Notes under the pieces: generated by a model
What the model was told of the DNA's origin: nothing
The model's input: the letters and a program-made list of their open reading frames with translations, nothing else
The model's database searches: none
Origin: Flagellimonas algicola
Lineage (GTDB): Bacteria > Bacteroidota > Bacteroidia > Flavobacteriales > Flavobacteriaceae
NCBI RefSeq assembly: GCF_005937185.1
Contig: NZ_VCNI01000002.1
Span: forward strand, 1,178,001-1,242,000
Length of the DNA: 64,000 nt
Direction: 5' to 3'
Shown here: positions 36,389 through 46,022 of the stretch, piece after piece
How positions within the stretch are numbered: the stretch's first letter is position 1
Layout: every line of letters starts with the position of its first letter
Program-made: the position numbers and the translations under genes

Positions 36389-37747
36389 TTAAAATAGGGA
36401 GCCGACCACATCCTCAATTTTGGAAACCAATTGAATTTGAATTGCCGTACTCTTTAATCCAATTTTGTTGTTTTTGGAAACGTAGATTTTGTTGAAACCC
36501 AATTTTTCAGCTTCAAGGATACGTTGATCAACGCGTTGCACAGGTCTGATTTCCCCTGCAAGACCAACTTCGGCAGCAAAACAAACTCCCTTTGCAATGG
36601 GAATATCAGCATTGCTGGACAGAATAGCGGCCACAACGGCCAAATCAATGGCGGGATCATCCACAGAGATTCCGCCTGTAATGTTCAAGAATACATCCTT
36701 GGCTCCCAATTTAAACCCAGCTCGTTTTTCCAAAACGGCCAAAAGCATGTTCAACCTTTTGGCATTGAACCCAGTACCTGAACGTTGCGGGGTCCCATAC
36801 ACAGCTGTACTGACCAAGGCTTGGATCTCTATCAAAAGAGGACGCATCCCTTCTACCGTAGCCGCAATAGCCGTTCCGCTTAAATCTTCTTCGTTTTTGG
36901 AAATAAGAACTTCAGAAGGATTGTTCACCTCCCTTAGACCGCTACCTTGCATCTCATAAATACCCAGTTCAGCTGTGGAGCCAAATCGATTTTTTAAAGA
37001 GCGGAGGATACGGTACACATAGTTGCGATCTCCTTCAAACTGCAACACGGTGTCTACCATATGTTCCAAGATTTTGGGCCCGGCAATGGTACCATCTTTG
37101 GTAATGTGCCCCACTAAAATGACTGGGGTGTTACTTTCCTTGGCAAACTTGATCAGCTCCGCCGTGCACTCCCTTATTTGGGAAATGCTTCCCGCGGCCG
37201 ATTCAATGTAATCCGTATGTAGGGTTTGAATGGAATCTATGACCAGCAGGTCAGGTTCCAAGGCGCTGATTTGTTGAAAGATGTTCTGGGTTTTGGTCTC
37301 TGTGAGAATATAGCAGTTTTCACTATTGGGATGAATACGATCTGCCCGCATCTTGATCTGTTTCTGACTCTCCTCACCAGAAACGTATAGCGTTTTGTAA
37401 TTGAGCTTTAAAGCAATTTGAAGGAGTAGGGTACTTTTTCCTATCCCGGGTTCGCCACCTAAAAGAATCAGGGAACCTGGTACAATTCCCCCACCCAGTA
37501 CTCGGTTAAATTCCTGGTCTTTGGAATCCAAGCGCAGTTCTTTTTCGTTGGTAATTTCAGTAATTTTTAAAGGACGGGATGCTTTTTTGGAGGGGCTAAT
37601 CTCCGTTTTCCAACTCCTTTTTTCTTCTTTTTGAACCACTTCTTCCACAATGGTATTCCACTGTTTGCAAGAAGAGCATTGCCCTACCCATTTGGGGTAT
37701 TGAGCACCACAGTTTTGACAAAAGAAGGCAGTTTTGGTCTTGGCCAT
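36389..37747 (-). CDS. radA: DNA repair protein RadA
   Basis: A 452-residue RecA-like branch-migration ATPase in recombinational repair. An N-terminal zinc finger has four Cys (CQNCGAQYPKWVGQCSSC). Then come Walker A GGEPGIGKSTLL, Walker B LLVIDSIQTL, the family-specific KNRFGST motif (SLKNRFGSTAELGIYEM) and a C-terminal Lon-protease-like domain (GGISVDDPAIDLAVVAAILSS). Full length. A TATCTTTG box on the minus strand (complement of 37767-37774) is a good promoter element 20 nt upstream of the ATG. Confidence 0.97.
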   Translation of the reverse strand: MAKTKTAFFCQNCGAQYPKWVGQCSSCKQWNTIVEEVVQKEEKRSWKTEISPSKKASRPLKITEITNEKELRLDSKDQEFNRVLGGGIVPGSLILLGGEPGIGKSTLLLQIALKLNYKTLYVSGEESQKQIKMRADRIHPNSENCYILTETKTQNIFQQISALEPDLLVIDSIQTLHTDYIESAAGSISQIRECTAELIKFAKESNTPVILVGHITKDGTIAGPKILEHMVDTVLQFEGDRNYVYRILRSLKNRFGSTAELGIYEMQGSGLREVNNPSEVLISKNEEDLSGTAIAATVEGMRPLLIEIQALVSTAVYGTPQRSGTGFNAKRLNMLLAVLEKRAGFKLGAKDVFLNITGGISVDDPAIDLAVVAAILSSNADIPIAKGVCFAAEVGLAGEIRPVQRVDQRILEAEKLGFNKIYVSKNNKIGLKSTAIQIQLVSKIEDVVGSLF

Positions 37748-37766
37748 TTGTTGTTAAAGAAGAACC

Positions 37767-37774
37767 CAAAGATA
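37767..37774 (-). promoter_or_regulatory. -7 element of radA
   Basis: The minus strand reads TATCTTTG here, a perfect TAnnTTTG, 19 nt upstream of the radA ATG. No clear -33 TTG was found at 17-23 nt. Confidence 0.45.
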
Positions 37775-37790
37775 TGGAATATGATGTATG

Positions 37791-37859
37791 GATTTTTAGA
37801 TGGTTGGATTATAGGATTTCCAGGATTCATTTTTCGAAAAATCCATCTATCGAAAAATC
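37791..37859. repeat. Inverted-repeat element between esterase-fold gene and radA
   Basis: GATTTTTAGATGG (37791-37803) is the inverse of CCATCTATCGAAAAATC (37843-37859) apart from a 4-nt insertion. Between them is a perfect 14-bp palindrome ATTTTTCGAAAAAT (37829-37842), and CGAAAAATC occurs twice in direct orientation (37834-37842, 37851-37859). It may fold into a compound hairpin after the esterase-fold gene. Confidence 0.45.
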
Positions 37860-37874
37860 TAACTTTCCAAGAAG

Positions 37875-39017
37875 TTAATATCCAAAATCAGCCTTAAGGG
37901 CATCAATTTTATCCAGGGCCATGTCTTTGGTCAGAAAATCGATTTCTTCCATTTGGAAGGCTTTCTCAAAGGTTTTGAAAGCTTTCTTGGGTTCGCCCAA
38001 TTCCTCGTAGTATTCTCCTTCAAAGTAAAAGCCCATCATGGTGTCCGGGTACTGTTTTTTGCAGATTTCGGACAAGGGTTTCAAGGATTCAAAATCGTCT
38101 TTTTTAAGACAGGCTGCATAGATGGCCATGATGTCATTGAGCTCCACGGGTTTTCTGAAACCTAGCAGATTTTCAATCATGTCGTACCGGTCTTCAAGAT
38201 ATTTGAATACCGGTTCATCTGAAGTAAGGATTTCCGTCTTGTATTCTTTGGGGCTAATCGGTCTGAATATCTTGAACACGTTGTCAAAAGCTTTGCTAAT
38301 TCCGTAAGCGGCTATGGAAACATGATCAGCATTGTCATATTCGTCAAAAAAGAAATGCAAACTTTCCTTGTCTATGGATTTGATGGCATTGTTCATTTGA
38401 AGAATACGCTGTCTATCTTCTGTTTTTTCTTTTTCCAGGACCACATTGTAAAAAATCTGTTGGTTTAAATCGGACAATCTTGAAGGAACACGACTCTCCA
38501 TTTCGGTTGCCAAAACTGGCGAAATGGACAAATAGGAGTTGAACAGTGACCGATCTTTGAACAAGAAGTAATTACCAAAGTTGGCGGTTATATCGTAGCC
38601 CACAAACATTTTAAAAGGGGCAATATTGTAGCTGGTTTCGAGATAGGGAATAAGCTCCGTACCCAAAAACTCGTAAAATTTGGCACCTTTTTCGGTGGGA
38701 AGTCCCGTGGTTTGTTCAAAATCACAATCATCCCATCTGATGTCGTCCTCGGCTTGATGAACCCCAACGATAATGGTTTCTGGCATTCTTTGATGCTCAC
38801 TATAGAACTTGGCATTGGCTACTACCAAATCAAATAGGTACTCTGCATCCAGTACTACAATTAGCGGGTATTTTTGGTCTTCGGAATAATTCTCCGGGAA
38901 ATAATAGGAAACATCCCTGCGCTCTTGAAGTTTGAACGACTCAAAGATTTCTTTCTGTACTTGAGCACCAAGCTCAAAGCACAATAGGCCAGTTAAAACA
39001 AATAGCCATGTTTTCAT
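37875..39017 (-). CDS. Alpha/beta-hydrolase (esterase D-like) fold protein with altered nucleophile
   Basis: A 380-residue exported protein: signal peptide (MKTWLFVLTGLLCFELGAQ) and an esterase domain at about residues 25-260 (RRDVSYYFPENYSEDQKYPLIVVLDAEYLF, ETIIVGVHQAEDDIRWDDC). At the nucleophile elbow, where the family has GHSxGG, the sequence is FVGYDITANFGNYF, so Ser is replaced by Asp. The later His is present in NADHVSIAAYG. A C-terminal TPR-like helical part (about 290-380: YYEELGEPKKAFKTFEKAF) follows. It may be a binding protein, or an Asp-nucleophile hydrolase; the sequence cannot tell. It lies 24 nt downstream of the membrane-protein gene. Confidence 0.8.
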   Translation of the reverse strand: MKTWLFVLTGLLCFELGAQVQKEIFESFKLQERRDVSYYFPENYSEDQKYPLIVVLDAEYLFDLVVANAKFYSEHQRMPETIIVGVHQAEDDIRWDDCDFEQTTGLPTEKGAKFYEFLGTELIPYLETSYNIAPFKMFVGYDITANFGNYFLFKDRSLFNSYLSISPVLATEMESRVPSRLSDLNQQIFYNVVLEKEKTEDRQRILQMNNAIKSIDKESLHFFFDEYDNADHVSIAAYGISKAFDNVFKIFRPISPKEYKTEILTSDEPVFKYLEDRYDMIENLLGFRKPVELNDIMAIYAACLKKDDFESLKPLSEICKKQYPDTMMGFYFEGEYYEELGEPKKAFKTFEKAFQMEEIDFLTKDMALDKIDALKADFGY

Positions 39018-39041
39018 TGGATAGGTTTTGATGGTAGGGGT

Positions 39042-40007
39042 TTACCGATTTCTATTCAATAACGGCAACACAATAAAGGATATTGTACCAAAAACTACCA
39101 CCATTAAGGTCTGGGCGGTCCACATGATCCATCCATAGGCGTCTCCGGATGTTTTGCTTATACCATAAACGGATAAAGCTGCGGTTACCATGATGGGGAA
39201 AAGTCCCAAACCGCCATTGGTGGTTGCCATGGCAAAGGCACCTGCCACAAAGGCCACCAAAAAAGCTCCAAGGGGTAGATCTGTAGTTTCTGGCACTGTA
39301 AATTTTATTACCCAGAACATGGCAATGTAGCAAGCCCAGATCAAGAAGGTGTGGAAAATAAAGGCTCCCCTGCGCTTCATTTTGAAGATGCTCAGCACAC
39401 CATCCAAAAGACCGTTGAGGAAGGTTTTAATTTTAACCGCAAATTTGGAGGTAGATTTTTTTATAAGCCTTATAGCAATTAATAGTCCGCCAACTCCCAC
39501 TATTAGCAGCGTTAGCGACCCTGCAAGTCCAATGCCATTTTCTTCAAGGATGCCCAGAATTACATCGGTCTGTACCAACATCGCTATGGTAATAATAAGA
39601 AGCAACATGATCAGATCAATAATTCTTTCTGTTACAATGGTGCCAAAGCCCTTCTCAAAAGGGACATTTTCATAAGTGTTCAATGCTGTGGCCCTTAGGA
39701 ATTCTCCTGAGCGTAAGACCAAGGTGTTGGCAAAATAACTGGTAAGAATAATAAGAACATTATTGATCAGTTTGGGACGATATCCAATGGGGTCTAAAAG
39801 ATAGTTCCAACGTATAGCTCGGGAGACATGGCTCAAAATTCCAATGGCAACCGACAATATCACCCAAATTGGGTCGGCATTTTTAATGGCCTCCAAAATT
39901 TTTGTTCGGTCCTCTGGGGTTGTGGAAGCGTAGGAATAAAATACCAGTCCCAAACCGATAAGAATCGGAACAGCAATCTTTAGGAATTTTTTGAGGGAAT
40001 CGCTCAA
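39042..40007 (-). CDS. Lysylphosphatidylglycerol synthase/UPF0104-type membrane protein
   Basis: A 321-residue integral membrane protein with about eight transmembrane helices and the features of the UPF0104/LPG_synthase_TM family: SHVSRAIRWNYLLDPIGY, VLRSGEFLRATALNTYENVPFEKGFGTIVTERIIDLIML and the C-terminal TTNGGLGLFPIMVTAALSVYGIS. Relatives without the catalytic cytoplasmic domain may act in lipid flipping or glycosyl transfer. The start is TTG at 40007, 2 nt after the panD stop, indicating translational coupling within the panC-panD operon. Confidence 0.88.
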   Translation of the reverse strand: MSDSLKKFLKIAVPILIGLGLVFYSYASTTPEDRTKILEAIKNADPIWVILSVAIGILSHVSRAIRWNYLLDPIGYRPKLINNVLIILTSYFANTLVLRSGEFLRATALNTYENVPFEKGFGTIVTERIIDLIMLLLIITIAMLVQTDVILGILEENGIGLAGSLTLLIVGVGGLLIAIRLIKKSTSKFAVKIKTFLNGLLDGVLSIFKMKRRGAFIFHTFLIWACYIAMFWVIKFTVPETTDLPLGAFLVAFVAGAFAMATTNGGLGLFPIMVTAALSVYGISKTSGDAYGWIMWTAQTLMVVVFGTISFIVLPLLNRNR

Positions 40008-40009
40008 AA

Positions 40010-40360
40010 CTAGTTTAGCCTATTGGTTTCCTCGTTGGGGAAGACCAATGCAGGATTAAAGGATTTGGCTTCCTCTATACCCATCCATGCATAAGTGATC
40101 AAAATAAGTACGTCGCCAACTGCAACTTTACGTGCAGCGGCACCGTTAAGGGTAAGCTCCCCGGAACCCCTTGGTCCTGGAATGGCATAGGTTTCCAATC
40201 GCTCACCGTTGTTGTTGTTCACGATCTGTACCTTTTCTCCCCTGATGATATTCGCAGCATCCATGAGGTCTTCGTCAATGGTAATGCTCCCAATATAATT
40301 GAGATCGGCACCGGTGACCTTTACTCTATGGATCTTTGATTTTACTACTTCAACTTGCAT
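40010..40360 (-). CDS. panD: Aspartate 1-decarboxylase proenzyme
   Basis: A 116-residue enzyme that makes beta-alanine for pantothenate and CoA. The self-cleavage site Gly24-Ser25 in [10 protein letters not shown] yields the pyruvoyl group on Ser25. Catalytic Tyr58-type and Arg54-type positions are in [16 protein letters not shown]. Typical length. It follows panC by 13 nt, and that gap holds a complete TAATTTTG -7 box four bases before the ATG, so panD may be transcribed on its own as well as from panC. Confidence 0.97.
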   Translation of the reverse strand: MQVEVVKSKIHRVKVTGADLNYIGSITIDEDLMDAANIIRGEKVQIVNNNNGERLETYAIPGPRGSGELTLNGAAARKVAVGDVLILITYAWMGIEEAKSFNPALVFPNEETNRLN

Positions 40361-40364
40361 GGCG

Positions 40365-40372
40365 CAAAATTA
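40365..40372 (-). promoter_or_regulatory. -7 element of panD, predicted leaderless
   Basis: The minus strand reads TAATTTTG (perfect TAnnTTTG), followed by CGCC and the panD ATG. The spacing is the same as for glyS and bioF. It lies wholly within the 13-nt gap after panC. Confidence 0.5.
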
Positions 40373-40373
40373 A

Positions 40374-41222
40374 TTAATTCAATCTTAGATTGTCTATCAA
40401 TCGGACTCCATCAGCATAAACGGCAATGAAAGCCCTATATTTTTGGGTTGCCTGTTTTTCATTCATTGGGGTTAAGGTGTCTTCATCCGTTATTTCAAAA
40501 TACTCCAACTCCAATGTTTGGTTTTCGGCAAACTGGGTATTAACCCAGTCCTTAATTCCTTTAGCACTTTCCGTGCCAAATTTGGCCTTGGCAGCTTTTA
40601 AGGTTTTATAGATAAATCCAGCTTCTTCCCTAGTCGAAGGGGAGAGACGTTCATTACGTGAACTCATGGCCAAACCATTAGCTTCCCTTTCAATGGGACA
40701 ACCTACTATGGTATAAGGGAGTTGCTTAGACGCCACCATTTTTTTAATGATTTGGAGTTGCTGAAAATCTTTCTCTCCAAAATATGCCCTGTCTGGGGAT
40801 ACGGTCTTTAAAAACAATTCCACAATGGTTCCAACACCGTCAAAATGTCCGGTTCTGAATGCTCCTTCCATGACCTTGTCCAATCCATCAAAATCGTAGG
40901 ATTTGGAAACTACCTGCTCCCCATAGATTTCGGATGCTGTTGGAGTAAACACTACAATGTTTGGGTCAACACTTTGAAGTAGGGCCAAATCTTTATCAAG
41001 ATTCCTTGGATACTTCTCCAAATCTTCTTTTTGATCAAATTGGGTTGGGTTTACAAACACGCTTACAATAACTACATCGGTTTCCAAGATGGCCTTTTTC
41101 ACCAAAGACAAATGGCCTTGGTGCAGCGCCCCCATGGTAGCTACCAAGGCAATGGTACGATTTTTGTTTCTTTCATTTTGTAGGAAGGATTGTAGATCCT
41201 TCTTACGGTCAAATACGTGCAT
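40374..41222 (-). CDS. panC: Pantothenate synthetase
   Basis: The ATG at 41222 (MHVFDRKKDLQSFL) was preferred over an upstream TTG. The 282-residue enzyme joins pantoate and beta-alanine with ATP. Signatures are VATMGALHQGHLSLVKKA with the HxGH motif, VSVFVNPTQFDQKEDLEKYPR, RAYFGEKDFQQLQII and the KMSKS-like AMSSRNERLS. It is cytoplasmic and forms an operon with panD. It diverges from the starch-synthase-like gene, and a TATTTTTG box on its strand (complement of 41242-41249) is a probable promoter. Confidence 0.97.
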   Translation of the reverse strand: MHVFDRKKDLQSFLQNERNKNRTIALVATMGALHQGHLSLVKKAILETDVVIVSVFVNPTQFDQKEDLEKYPRNLDKDLALLQSVDPNIVVFTPTASEIYGEQVVSKSYDFDGLDKVMEGAFRTGHFDGVGTIVELFLKTVSPDRAYFGEKDFQQLQIIKKMVASKQLPYTIVGCPIEREANGLAMSSRNERLSPSTREEAGFIYKTLKAAKAKFGTESAKGIKDWVNTQFAENQTLELEYFEITDEDTLTPMNEKQATQKYRAFIAVYADGVRLIDNLRLN

Positions 41223-41241
41223 AGCGTAAATCAAAAGCGTG

Positions 41242-41249
41242 CAAAAATA
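41242..41249 (-). promoter_or_regulatory. -7 element of panC
   Basis: The minus strand reads TATTTTTG, 19 nt upstream of the panC ATG, in the divergent promoter region shared with the starch-synthase-like gene. Confidence 0.45.
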
Positions 41250-41280
41250 CTATAAATACTGCTAATCAGCATAATTTTTG

Positions 41281-41288
41281 TACTTTTG
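41281..41288 (+). promoter_or_regulatory. -7 element of the starch-synthase-like gene
   Basis: TACTTTTG is a perfect TAnnTTTG on the plus strand, 36 nt upstream of the chosen ATG at 41325. It lies within the longer open frame that begins at 41286, which supports the downstream start. Confidence 0.45.
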
Positions 41289-41324
41289 CGCCTACGTTTT
41301 TCGGATAAGCAAAAGAAAGTGTTT

Positions 41325-42134
41325 ATGAATGGTAAAAAGATATTGTTTGTATCTTCTGAATTAGTGCCCTACCTCCCAGAGAATCAAGTTTCCTTAATGT
41401 CGTACGAAGCGCCCAGAATGGTTAATAGCAATGGGGGTCAGATTCGCATATTCATGCCCAGATACGGGAATATCAATGAGCGGAGACACCAGCTTCATGA
41501 GGTCATCCGTTTGTCAGGGATGAACTTGGTAATCAATGATATGGATATGCCTTTGATTATTAAGGTAGCATCTATTCCAAGGGAGAGAATCCAAGTATAC
41601 TTTATTGACAACGATGAGTACTTTAAAAGAAAAGCCACTTTTGCCGATGCGGAAGGGAATCTTTTTCCTGACAATGATGAACGCGCCATTTTCTTTGCCA
41701 AAGGGGTTGTTGAAACTGTTAAGAAGCTGAATTGGTCCCCAGATATCATCCACGTACACGGTTGGATGGCTTCCTTGCTTCCCTTGTATTTAAGGGAATA
41801 CTATTCTGATGAACCATTGTTTGCGGATAGTAAGATCGTTACTTCGGTTTACGATAGAGGCTATGAAGGAGCTTTGGATGGGAAAATGATCAACAAAATT
41901 ACTTTTGACGGGATTAAGGAGGAACAGATAGCTTCGCTTACAACACCTGACTATAATAATTTGTTAAAAGTTGCAGTGGATTATTCCGATGCGGTTATTT
42001 TAGCCTCGGAGGAGATTTCAGAGGACTTGAAAAACCACATAGCAAATCTTTCCAAACCAGTATTGCCCTATGTTTCTCTTCAAGAAGCAGAAGAGGCGTA
42101 CACAAATTTCTATAAGACAGAAGTTTTAAAATAA
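41325..42134 (+). CDS. Starch/glycogen-synthase-like protein, N-terminal domain only
   Basis: The ATG at 41325 ([20 protein letters not shown]) gives 269 residues, matching only the N-terminal GT5 domain of GlgA (about half the usual 480). The ADP-glucose-binding KxGGL motif, normally just after SSE-x-P, is absent: the sequence reads [19 protein letters not shown]. The [16 protein letters not shown] region is retained. The C-terminal Rossmann domain with its catalytic residues is missing, so a true synthase activity is unlikely. Divergent from panC and 5 nt before the DUF4270 gene, an arrangement seen in other Bacteroidota. Role unknown. Confidence 0.85.
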   Translation: MNGKKILFVSSELVPYLPENQVSLMSYEAPRMVNSNGGQIRIFMPRYGNINERRHQLHEVIRLSGMNLVINDMDMPLIIKVASIPRERIQVYFIDNDEYFKRKATFADAEGNLFPDNDERAIFFAKGVVETVKKLNWSPDIIHVHGWMASLLPLYLREYYSDEPLFADSKIVTSVYDRGYEGALDGKMINKITFDGIKEEQIASLTTPDYNNLLKVAVDYSDAVILASEEISEDLKNHIANLSKPVLPYVSLQEAEEAYTNFYKTEVLK

Positions 42135-42139
42135 ATTGC

Positions 42140-43966
42140 ATGAAATTTTCTAGGATTATATGGGTTTCAGCCTGGGTTGGAGCTTTGTTTCTAATCAATA
42201 CATCCTGTGAGGAGGAATTGGGGACCATAGGTGAGGGTGTAGTTGCGGGAGAACCGTTTACCACTGGAAAGGCAGAGTATGAAGTTTTTGCCTTCAATAA
42301 GGGGGTGGAAGCTGTTCAGACCAATAAACTTCCACTCTATCAATTGGGGACCTTGAATGATGGCGTATATGGAAAAAGGAATGCCAGTATAGCTTCGCAG
42401 CTTTGGTTGCCAAATGGCGGGCAAGGAAATCCAATCTTTGGGGAATTGTCGCAAGAGTCAGAGGACAATGCAGACAGTGACGATAATGACAATACCGTTC
42501 AAGAAAATGAGACCGTAAAAGAGGTCTTTTTGTACATACCGTTCCAATTGCCTCCAACTTCGTTGAGGGACAATGATGGCGATGGGGTGGAAGATGAGTT
42601 TGACAACGATTCCAGTGACCCTAATTCCGATGAGGATGGGGATGGAGTTTCAGATAATGAGGAGCGTATCATTGGCTCTGACCCTTTTGATCCAGATGAG
42701 GATGGAACAGGTGAGGGCTTTATTGCCAATACTTTTGCAAAACGTTTTGATCTGGATAGTATTTTTGGGGATAGAACCCAAGCCTTTAATCTGAAGGTTT
42801 CCTCCTTCACCTATTATTTAAGGGATCTGGATCCAAACAGCAATTTTGAGGAGGCCCAAGAGTATTTTTCCAATCAGGATTTTTTGGCATTTGTTGATGA
42901 AGAGCTTTTTAGTGGGGAGGTCATAGTAAATAACGAAGAGGAGTTGGAATGGTTTGAGGATGACCCTGAAACAACTGACGTGGATGAGTCGCTTCAAGTA
43001 GAAAATAGAATCGCCCCTGGAATTCGTGTTGAATTGGAAAAGTCCTTTTTTCAGGAGATTTTGGATAAAGAAGGGGATGCTGAATTGATTAGCCAAGCCA
43101 ATTTTTCAGACTATATCCGTGGAATACATTTGGCAGGTTCTTCAGATAGTGAAGAACTTATGTTCTTGTTGGATTTGACCCAAGCCACAGTTACCATTAC
43201 CTACGAATTCCAAGATTACAATTCCACTGAGGAGGAGGTTGAAACAGTGGAACGCGATTTTGTCCTGAACCTTTTGGTCAATAATAATGGTGCAATATTA
43301 GGGAATGCCGTCAATATTTTGCAAGATGATATCTTGCCTGCTGATATTGCCAATGCGCTTGACAATGGCGAAAATGCATCAAAAATTTATGTCCGTGGGG
43401 GAACGGGTACCTTTACCGAAATAAGATTGTTTGAAGAAACCATTAATGGTGGTGGGGATTTGATAAATCAAATCAAGCAGAACAATTGGATCATTAACGA
43501 GGCTAATCTTGTTTTTTATGTGGACCGTACAACCTTGGATGCATCCATGGGGATTACAGATGAACCTTCGAGGCTATACCTTTATAATGCGGAAACCAAT
43601 CAACCCATATATGATGCCACAATAGAAACTAGCAATACTAATGAACCCCTAGGGCTTTTCTTGGATTTTGATGGCATCCTTCAAAGAGATAACAACCAGG
43701 GCACCCAGTACAAGTTTAGGATTACGAATCACATCAATGATATTGTGGTCAGAGATTCTACCAATGCCAGATTGGCGCTAACGGTAACTTCCAATATCGG
43801 GATTGCAGCAGTTTTAGAGGCTATGGGTTCCGTTGAGGAAATTATAGACGTACCTGTAATGTCCAACATTAATCCTTTGGGCACGGTATTGTTTGGCAGC
43901 AATGTGGATGCTGCCGATGAGGACAAAAAGCTCAAACTGGAAATTTATTACACGGAAGCCAACTAG
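42140..43966 (+). CDS. DUF4270 lipoprotein with thrombospondin type 3-like repeat
   Basis: A 608-residue surface or periplasmic lipoprotein ([18 protein letters not shown]; lipidated Cys23). The DUF4270 domain runs through most of the protein ([20 protein letters not shown] ... [14 protein letters not shown]; later [20 protein letters not shown]). At about residues 135-190 an Asp-rich, calcium-binding thrombospondin-3-type insert appears ([20 protein letters not shown], then [20 protein letters not shown]). It starts 5 nt after the starch-synthase-like gene and so shares its transcript. The function is unknown. Confidence 0.88.
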   Translation: MKFSRIIWVSAWVGALFLINTSCEEELGTIGEGVVAGEPFTTGKAEYEVFAFNKGVEAVQTNKLPLYQLGTLNDGVYGKRNASIASQLWLPNGGQGNPIFGELSQESEDNADSDDNDNTVQENETVKEVFLYIPFQLPPTSLRDNDGDGVEDEFDNDSSDPNSDEDGDGVSDNEERIIGSDPFDPDEDGTGEGFIANTFAKRFDLDSIFGDRTQAFNLKVSSFTYYLRDLDPNSNFEEAQEYFSNQDFLAFVDEELFSGEVIVNNEEELEWFEDDPETTDVDESLQVENRIAPGIRVELEKSFFQEILDKEGDAELISQANFSDYIRGIHLAGSSDSEELMFLLDLTQATVTITYEFQDYNSTEEEVETVERDFVLNLLVNNNGAILGNAVNILQDDILPADIANALDNGENASKIYVRGGTGTFTEIRLFEETINGGGDLINQIKQNNWIINEANLVFYVDRTTLDASMGITDEPSRLYLYNAETNQPIYDATIETSNTNEPLGLFLDFDGILQRDNNQGTQYKFRITNHINDIVVRDSTNARLALTVTSNIGIAAVLEAMGSVEEIIDVPVMSNINPLGTVLFGSNVDAADEDKKLKLEIYYTEAN

Positions 43967-44030
43967 CATACCATTCATAGACTTTTTTCGTTTTTTGACT
44001 TACAGCGGTCCAACTTTCCCTTTTTGGGAC

Positions 44031-44038
44031 TAAATTTG
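44031..44038 (+). promoter_or_regulatory. -7 element of glmS
   Basis: TAAATTTG matches TAnnTTTG perfectly, 40 nt upstream of the glmS ATG. A -33 TTG at the usual distance is not evident. No glmS ribozyme-like structure was recognised in the 112-nt leader region. Confidence 0.45.
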
Positions 44039-44078
44039 GCAACAAAGTCATTCATCAAATAGCTTAAAACTCAATCTT

Positions 44079-45926
44079 ATGTGCGGAATTGTGGGATATA
44101 TTGGACATAGAGATGCTTATCCAATAATCATTAAAGGGTTACAACGCTTAGAATATAGAGGCTATGATAGTGCTGGGATAGTATTATTTGATGGTGAGGA
44201 TAGCCATTTGGCGAAAACCAAAGGGAAGGTTGAAGATTTAAAAAAGAAAAGCGAGGCCACCATTACTACCGAAGGTAAATTGGGATTGGGCCATACACGC
44301 TGGGCTACTCATGGTGTACCAAATGATGTTAATTCCCATCCACATTATTCCAATTCCGGGGATTTGGTGATAATCCACAATGGAATCATTGAGAACTACG
44401 AATCCATTAAAAAAGCACTTACAGCACGCGGTTATATCTTTGAATCGGACACGGATACCGAGGTTTTGGTGAACTTGATTGAAGAAGTGAAGAAAAAAGA
44501 AGGGGTAAAGCTGGGACAAGCGGTTCAAATTGCCTTGAACCAGGTTGTAGGGGCGTATGCCATTGCCGTGTTTGACAAAAACAAGCCAGATGAAATTGTG
44601 GTGGCAAAACTGGGAAGTCCCTTGGCTATCGGAATTGGTGAGAACGAATATTTTATTGCTTCTGATGCGTCTCCCTTTATAGAATTCACGAACAATGCAA
44701 TTTACCTAGAGGATGAGGAAATGGCCATTGTGCGGATTGGGAAGGAAATCAAATTACGCAAGATTAAAGATGATGCCATAGCCTATCCAAATATTCTTGA
44801 GCTTCAAATGAACCTTGAAGAAATAGAGAAAGGAGGCTATGATCATTTCATGCTCAAAGAGATCTATGAGCAACCTCGTGCTATTCTAGATACGTATAGG
44901 GGTCGTTTACTGGCCGATCAAGGGATTGTGAGAATGGCGGGAATTGACCAAAATCTGGAGAAATTCCTTAACGCCAACAGGATAATTATTGTGGCCTGTG
45001 GTACCTCATGGCATGCCGGACTGGTTGCCGAATATATTTTTGAGGACATGGCCCGCGTTCCCGTTGAGGTCGAATACGCTTCCGAGTTTAGGTATCGAAA
45101 CCCTGTTATCACAGAAAACGATGTGCTTATAGCTATTTCCCAATCAGGGGAAACTGCAGATACTTTGGCGGCGATTAAATTGGCCAAGGAAAAAGGCGCA
45201 TTTGTGTTCGGGGTCTGTAATGTTGTTGGATCCTCTATTGCAAGGGAAACCCATGCAGGGGCTTATACCCATGCCGGACCGGAAATTGGAGTGGCTTCTA
45301 CAAAGGCGTTTACCACCCAGATAACGGTACTGACTTTGATTGCGTTGAAACTTGCCCATGAAAAGGGTGTTTTCTCAGAATCCAAGTACCATGAGATATT
45401 GACGGAGTTGGAAAGCATTCCTTCCAAAGTGGAAAAAACTTTGGAATCCAATGAACTGGTGGAGGAGATTTCAGAAATATATAAGGATTCCTCCAACTGC
45501 CTTTATTTGGGAAGAGGGTACAACTTCCCTGTAGCCCTTGAAGGAGCATTGAAATTAAAGGAAATCAGCTATATCCATGCGGAGGGATATCCTGCAGCCG
45601 AAATGAAGCATGGCCCCATCGCCTTGATTGATGAGCAAATGCCGGTTGTGGTCATCGCTACTAAAAAAGGGCATTACGAAAAAGTGGTGAGCAATATCCA
45701 AGAGATCAAGTCCAGAAAGGGTAGGATCATTGCTATTGTTACCGAAGGAGACGAGCAGGTGAGAGCATTGGCTGATCACGTCATAGAAGTACCAGAAGCT
45801 ACCGAATGTCTTACTCCTTTATTGACCACCATACCGCTTCAATTGCTATCCTATCATATTGCCGTGATGAGGGATTGTAACGTGGACCAACCTCGAAATT
45901 TGGCCAAATCGGTTACCGTGGAGTGA
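44079..45926 (+). CDS. glmS: Glutamine--fructose-6-phosphate aminotransferase
   Basis: A 615-residue enzyme that makes glucosamine-6-phosphate for peptidoglycan and lipopolysaccharide. The N-terminal glutaminase starts with catalytic Cys2 (MCGIVGYIGHRDAYPI) and has HTRWATHG and HNGIIENYE. The C-terminal half has two SIS domains (VACGTSWHAGLVAEY, AISQSGETADTLAAI, and YLGRGYNFPVALEGALKLKE) and ends in the standard PRNLAKSVTVE. Full length and ordinary. Confidence 0.98.
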   Translation: MCGIVGYIGHRDAYPIIIKGLQRLEYRGYDSAGIVLFDGEDSHLAKTKGKVEDLKKKSEATITTEGKLGLGHTRWATHGVPNDVNSHPHYSNSGDLVIIHNGIIENYESIKKALTARGYIFESDTDTEVLVNLIEEVKKKEGVKLGQAVQIALNQVVGAYAIAVFDKNKPDEIVVAKLGSPLAIGIGENEYFIASDASPFIEFTNNAIYLEDEEMAIVRIGKEIKLRKIKDDAIAYPNILELQMNLEEIEKGGYDHFMLKEIYEQPRAILDTYRGRLLADQGIVRMAGIDQNLEKFLNANRIIIVACGTSWHAGLVAEYIFEDMARVPVEVEYASEFRYRNPVITENDVLIAISQSGETADTLAAIKLAKEKGAFVFGVCNVVGSSIARETHAGAYTHAGPEIGVASTKAFTTQITVLTLIALKLAHEKGVFSESKYHEILTELESIPSKVEKTLESNELVEEISEIYKDSSNCLYLGRGYNFPVALEGALKLKEISYIHAEGYPAAEMKHGPIALIDEQMPVVVIATKKGHYEKVVSNIQEIKSRKGRIIAIVTEGDEQVRALADHVIEVPEATECLTPLLTTIPLQLLSYHIAVMRDCNVDQPRNLAKSVTVE

Positions 45927-46022
45927 CCTTCAGAATTCGATAATACTTTAAAAAGCTTTCGATTTTCGCAGTTTTTTTGTTAAAATGGTAGATAAAGCAC
46001 ACTTTTTTTAGCAATAAAGTAC

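Noticed and set aside
43967-44078. glmS ribozyme or riboswitch in the leader of glmS
   Set aside because: The leader is only 112 nt, shows no pseudoknot-like GC-rich helices, and the ribozyme is known from Gram-positive groups.
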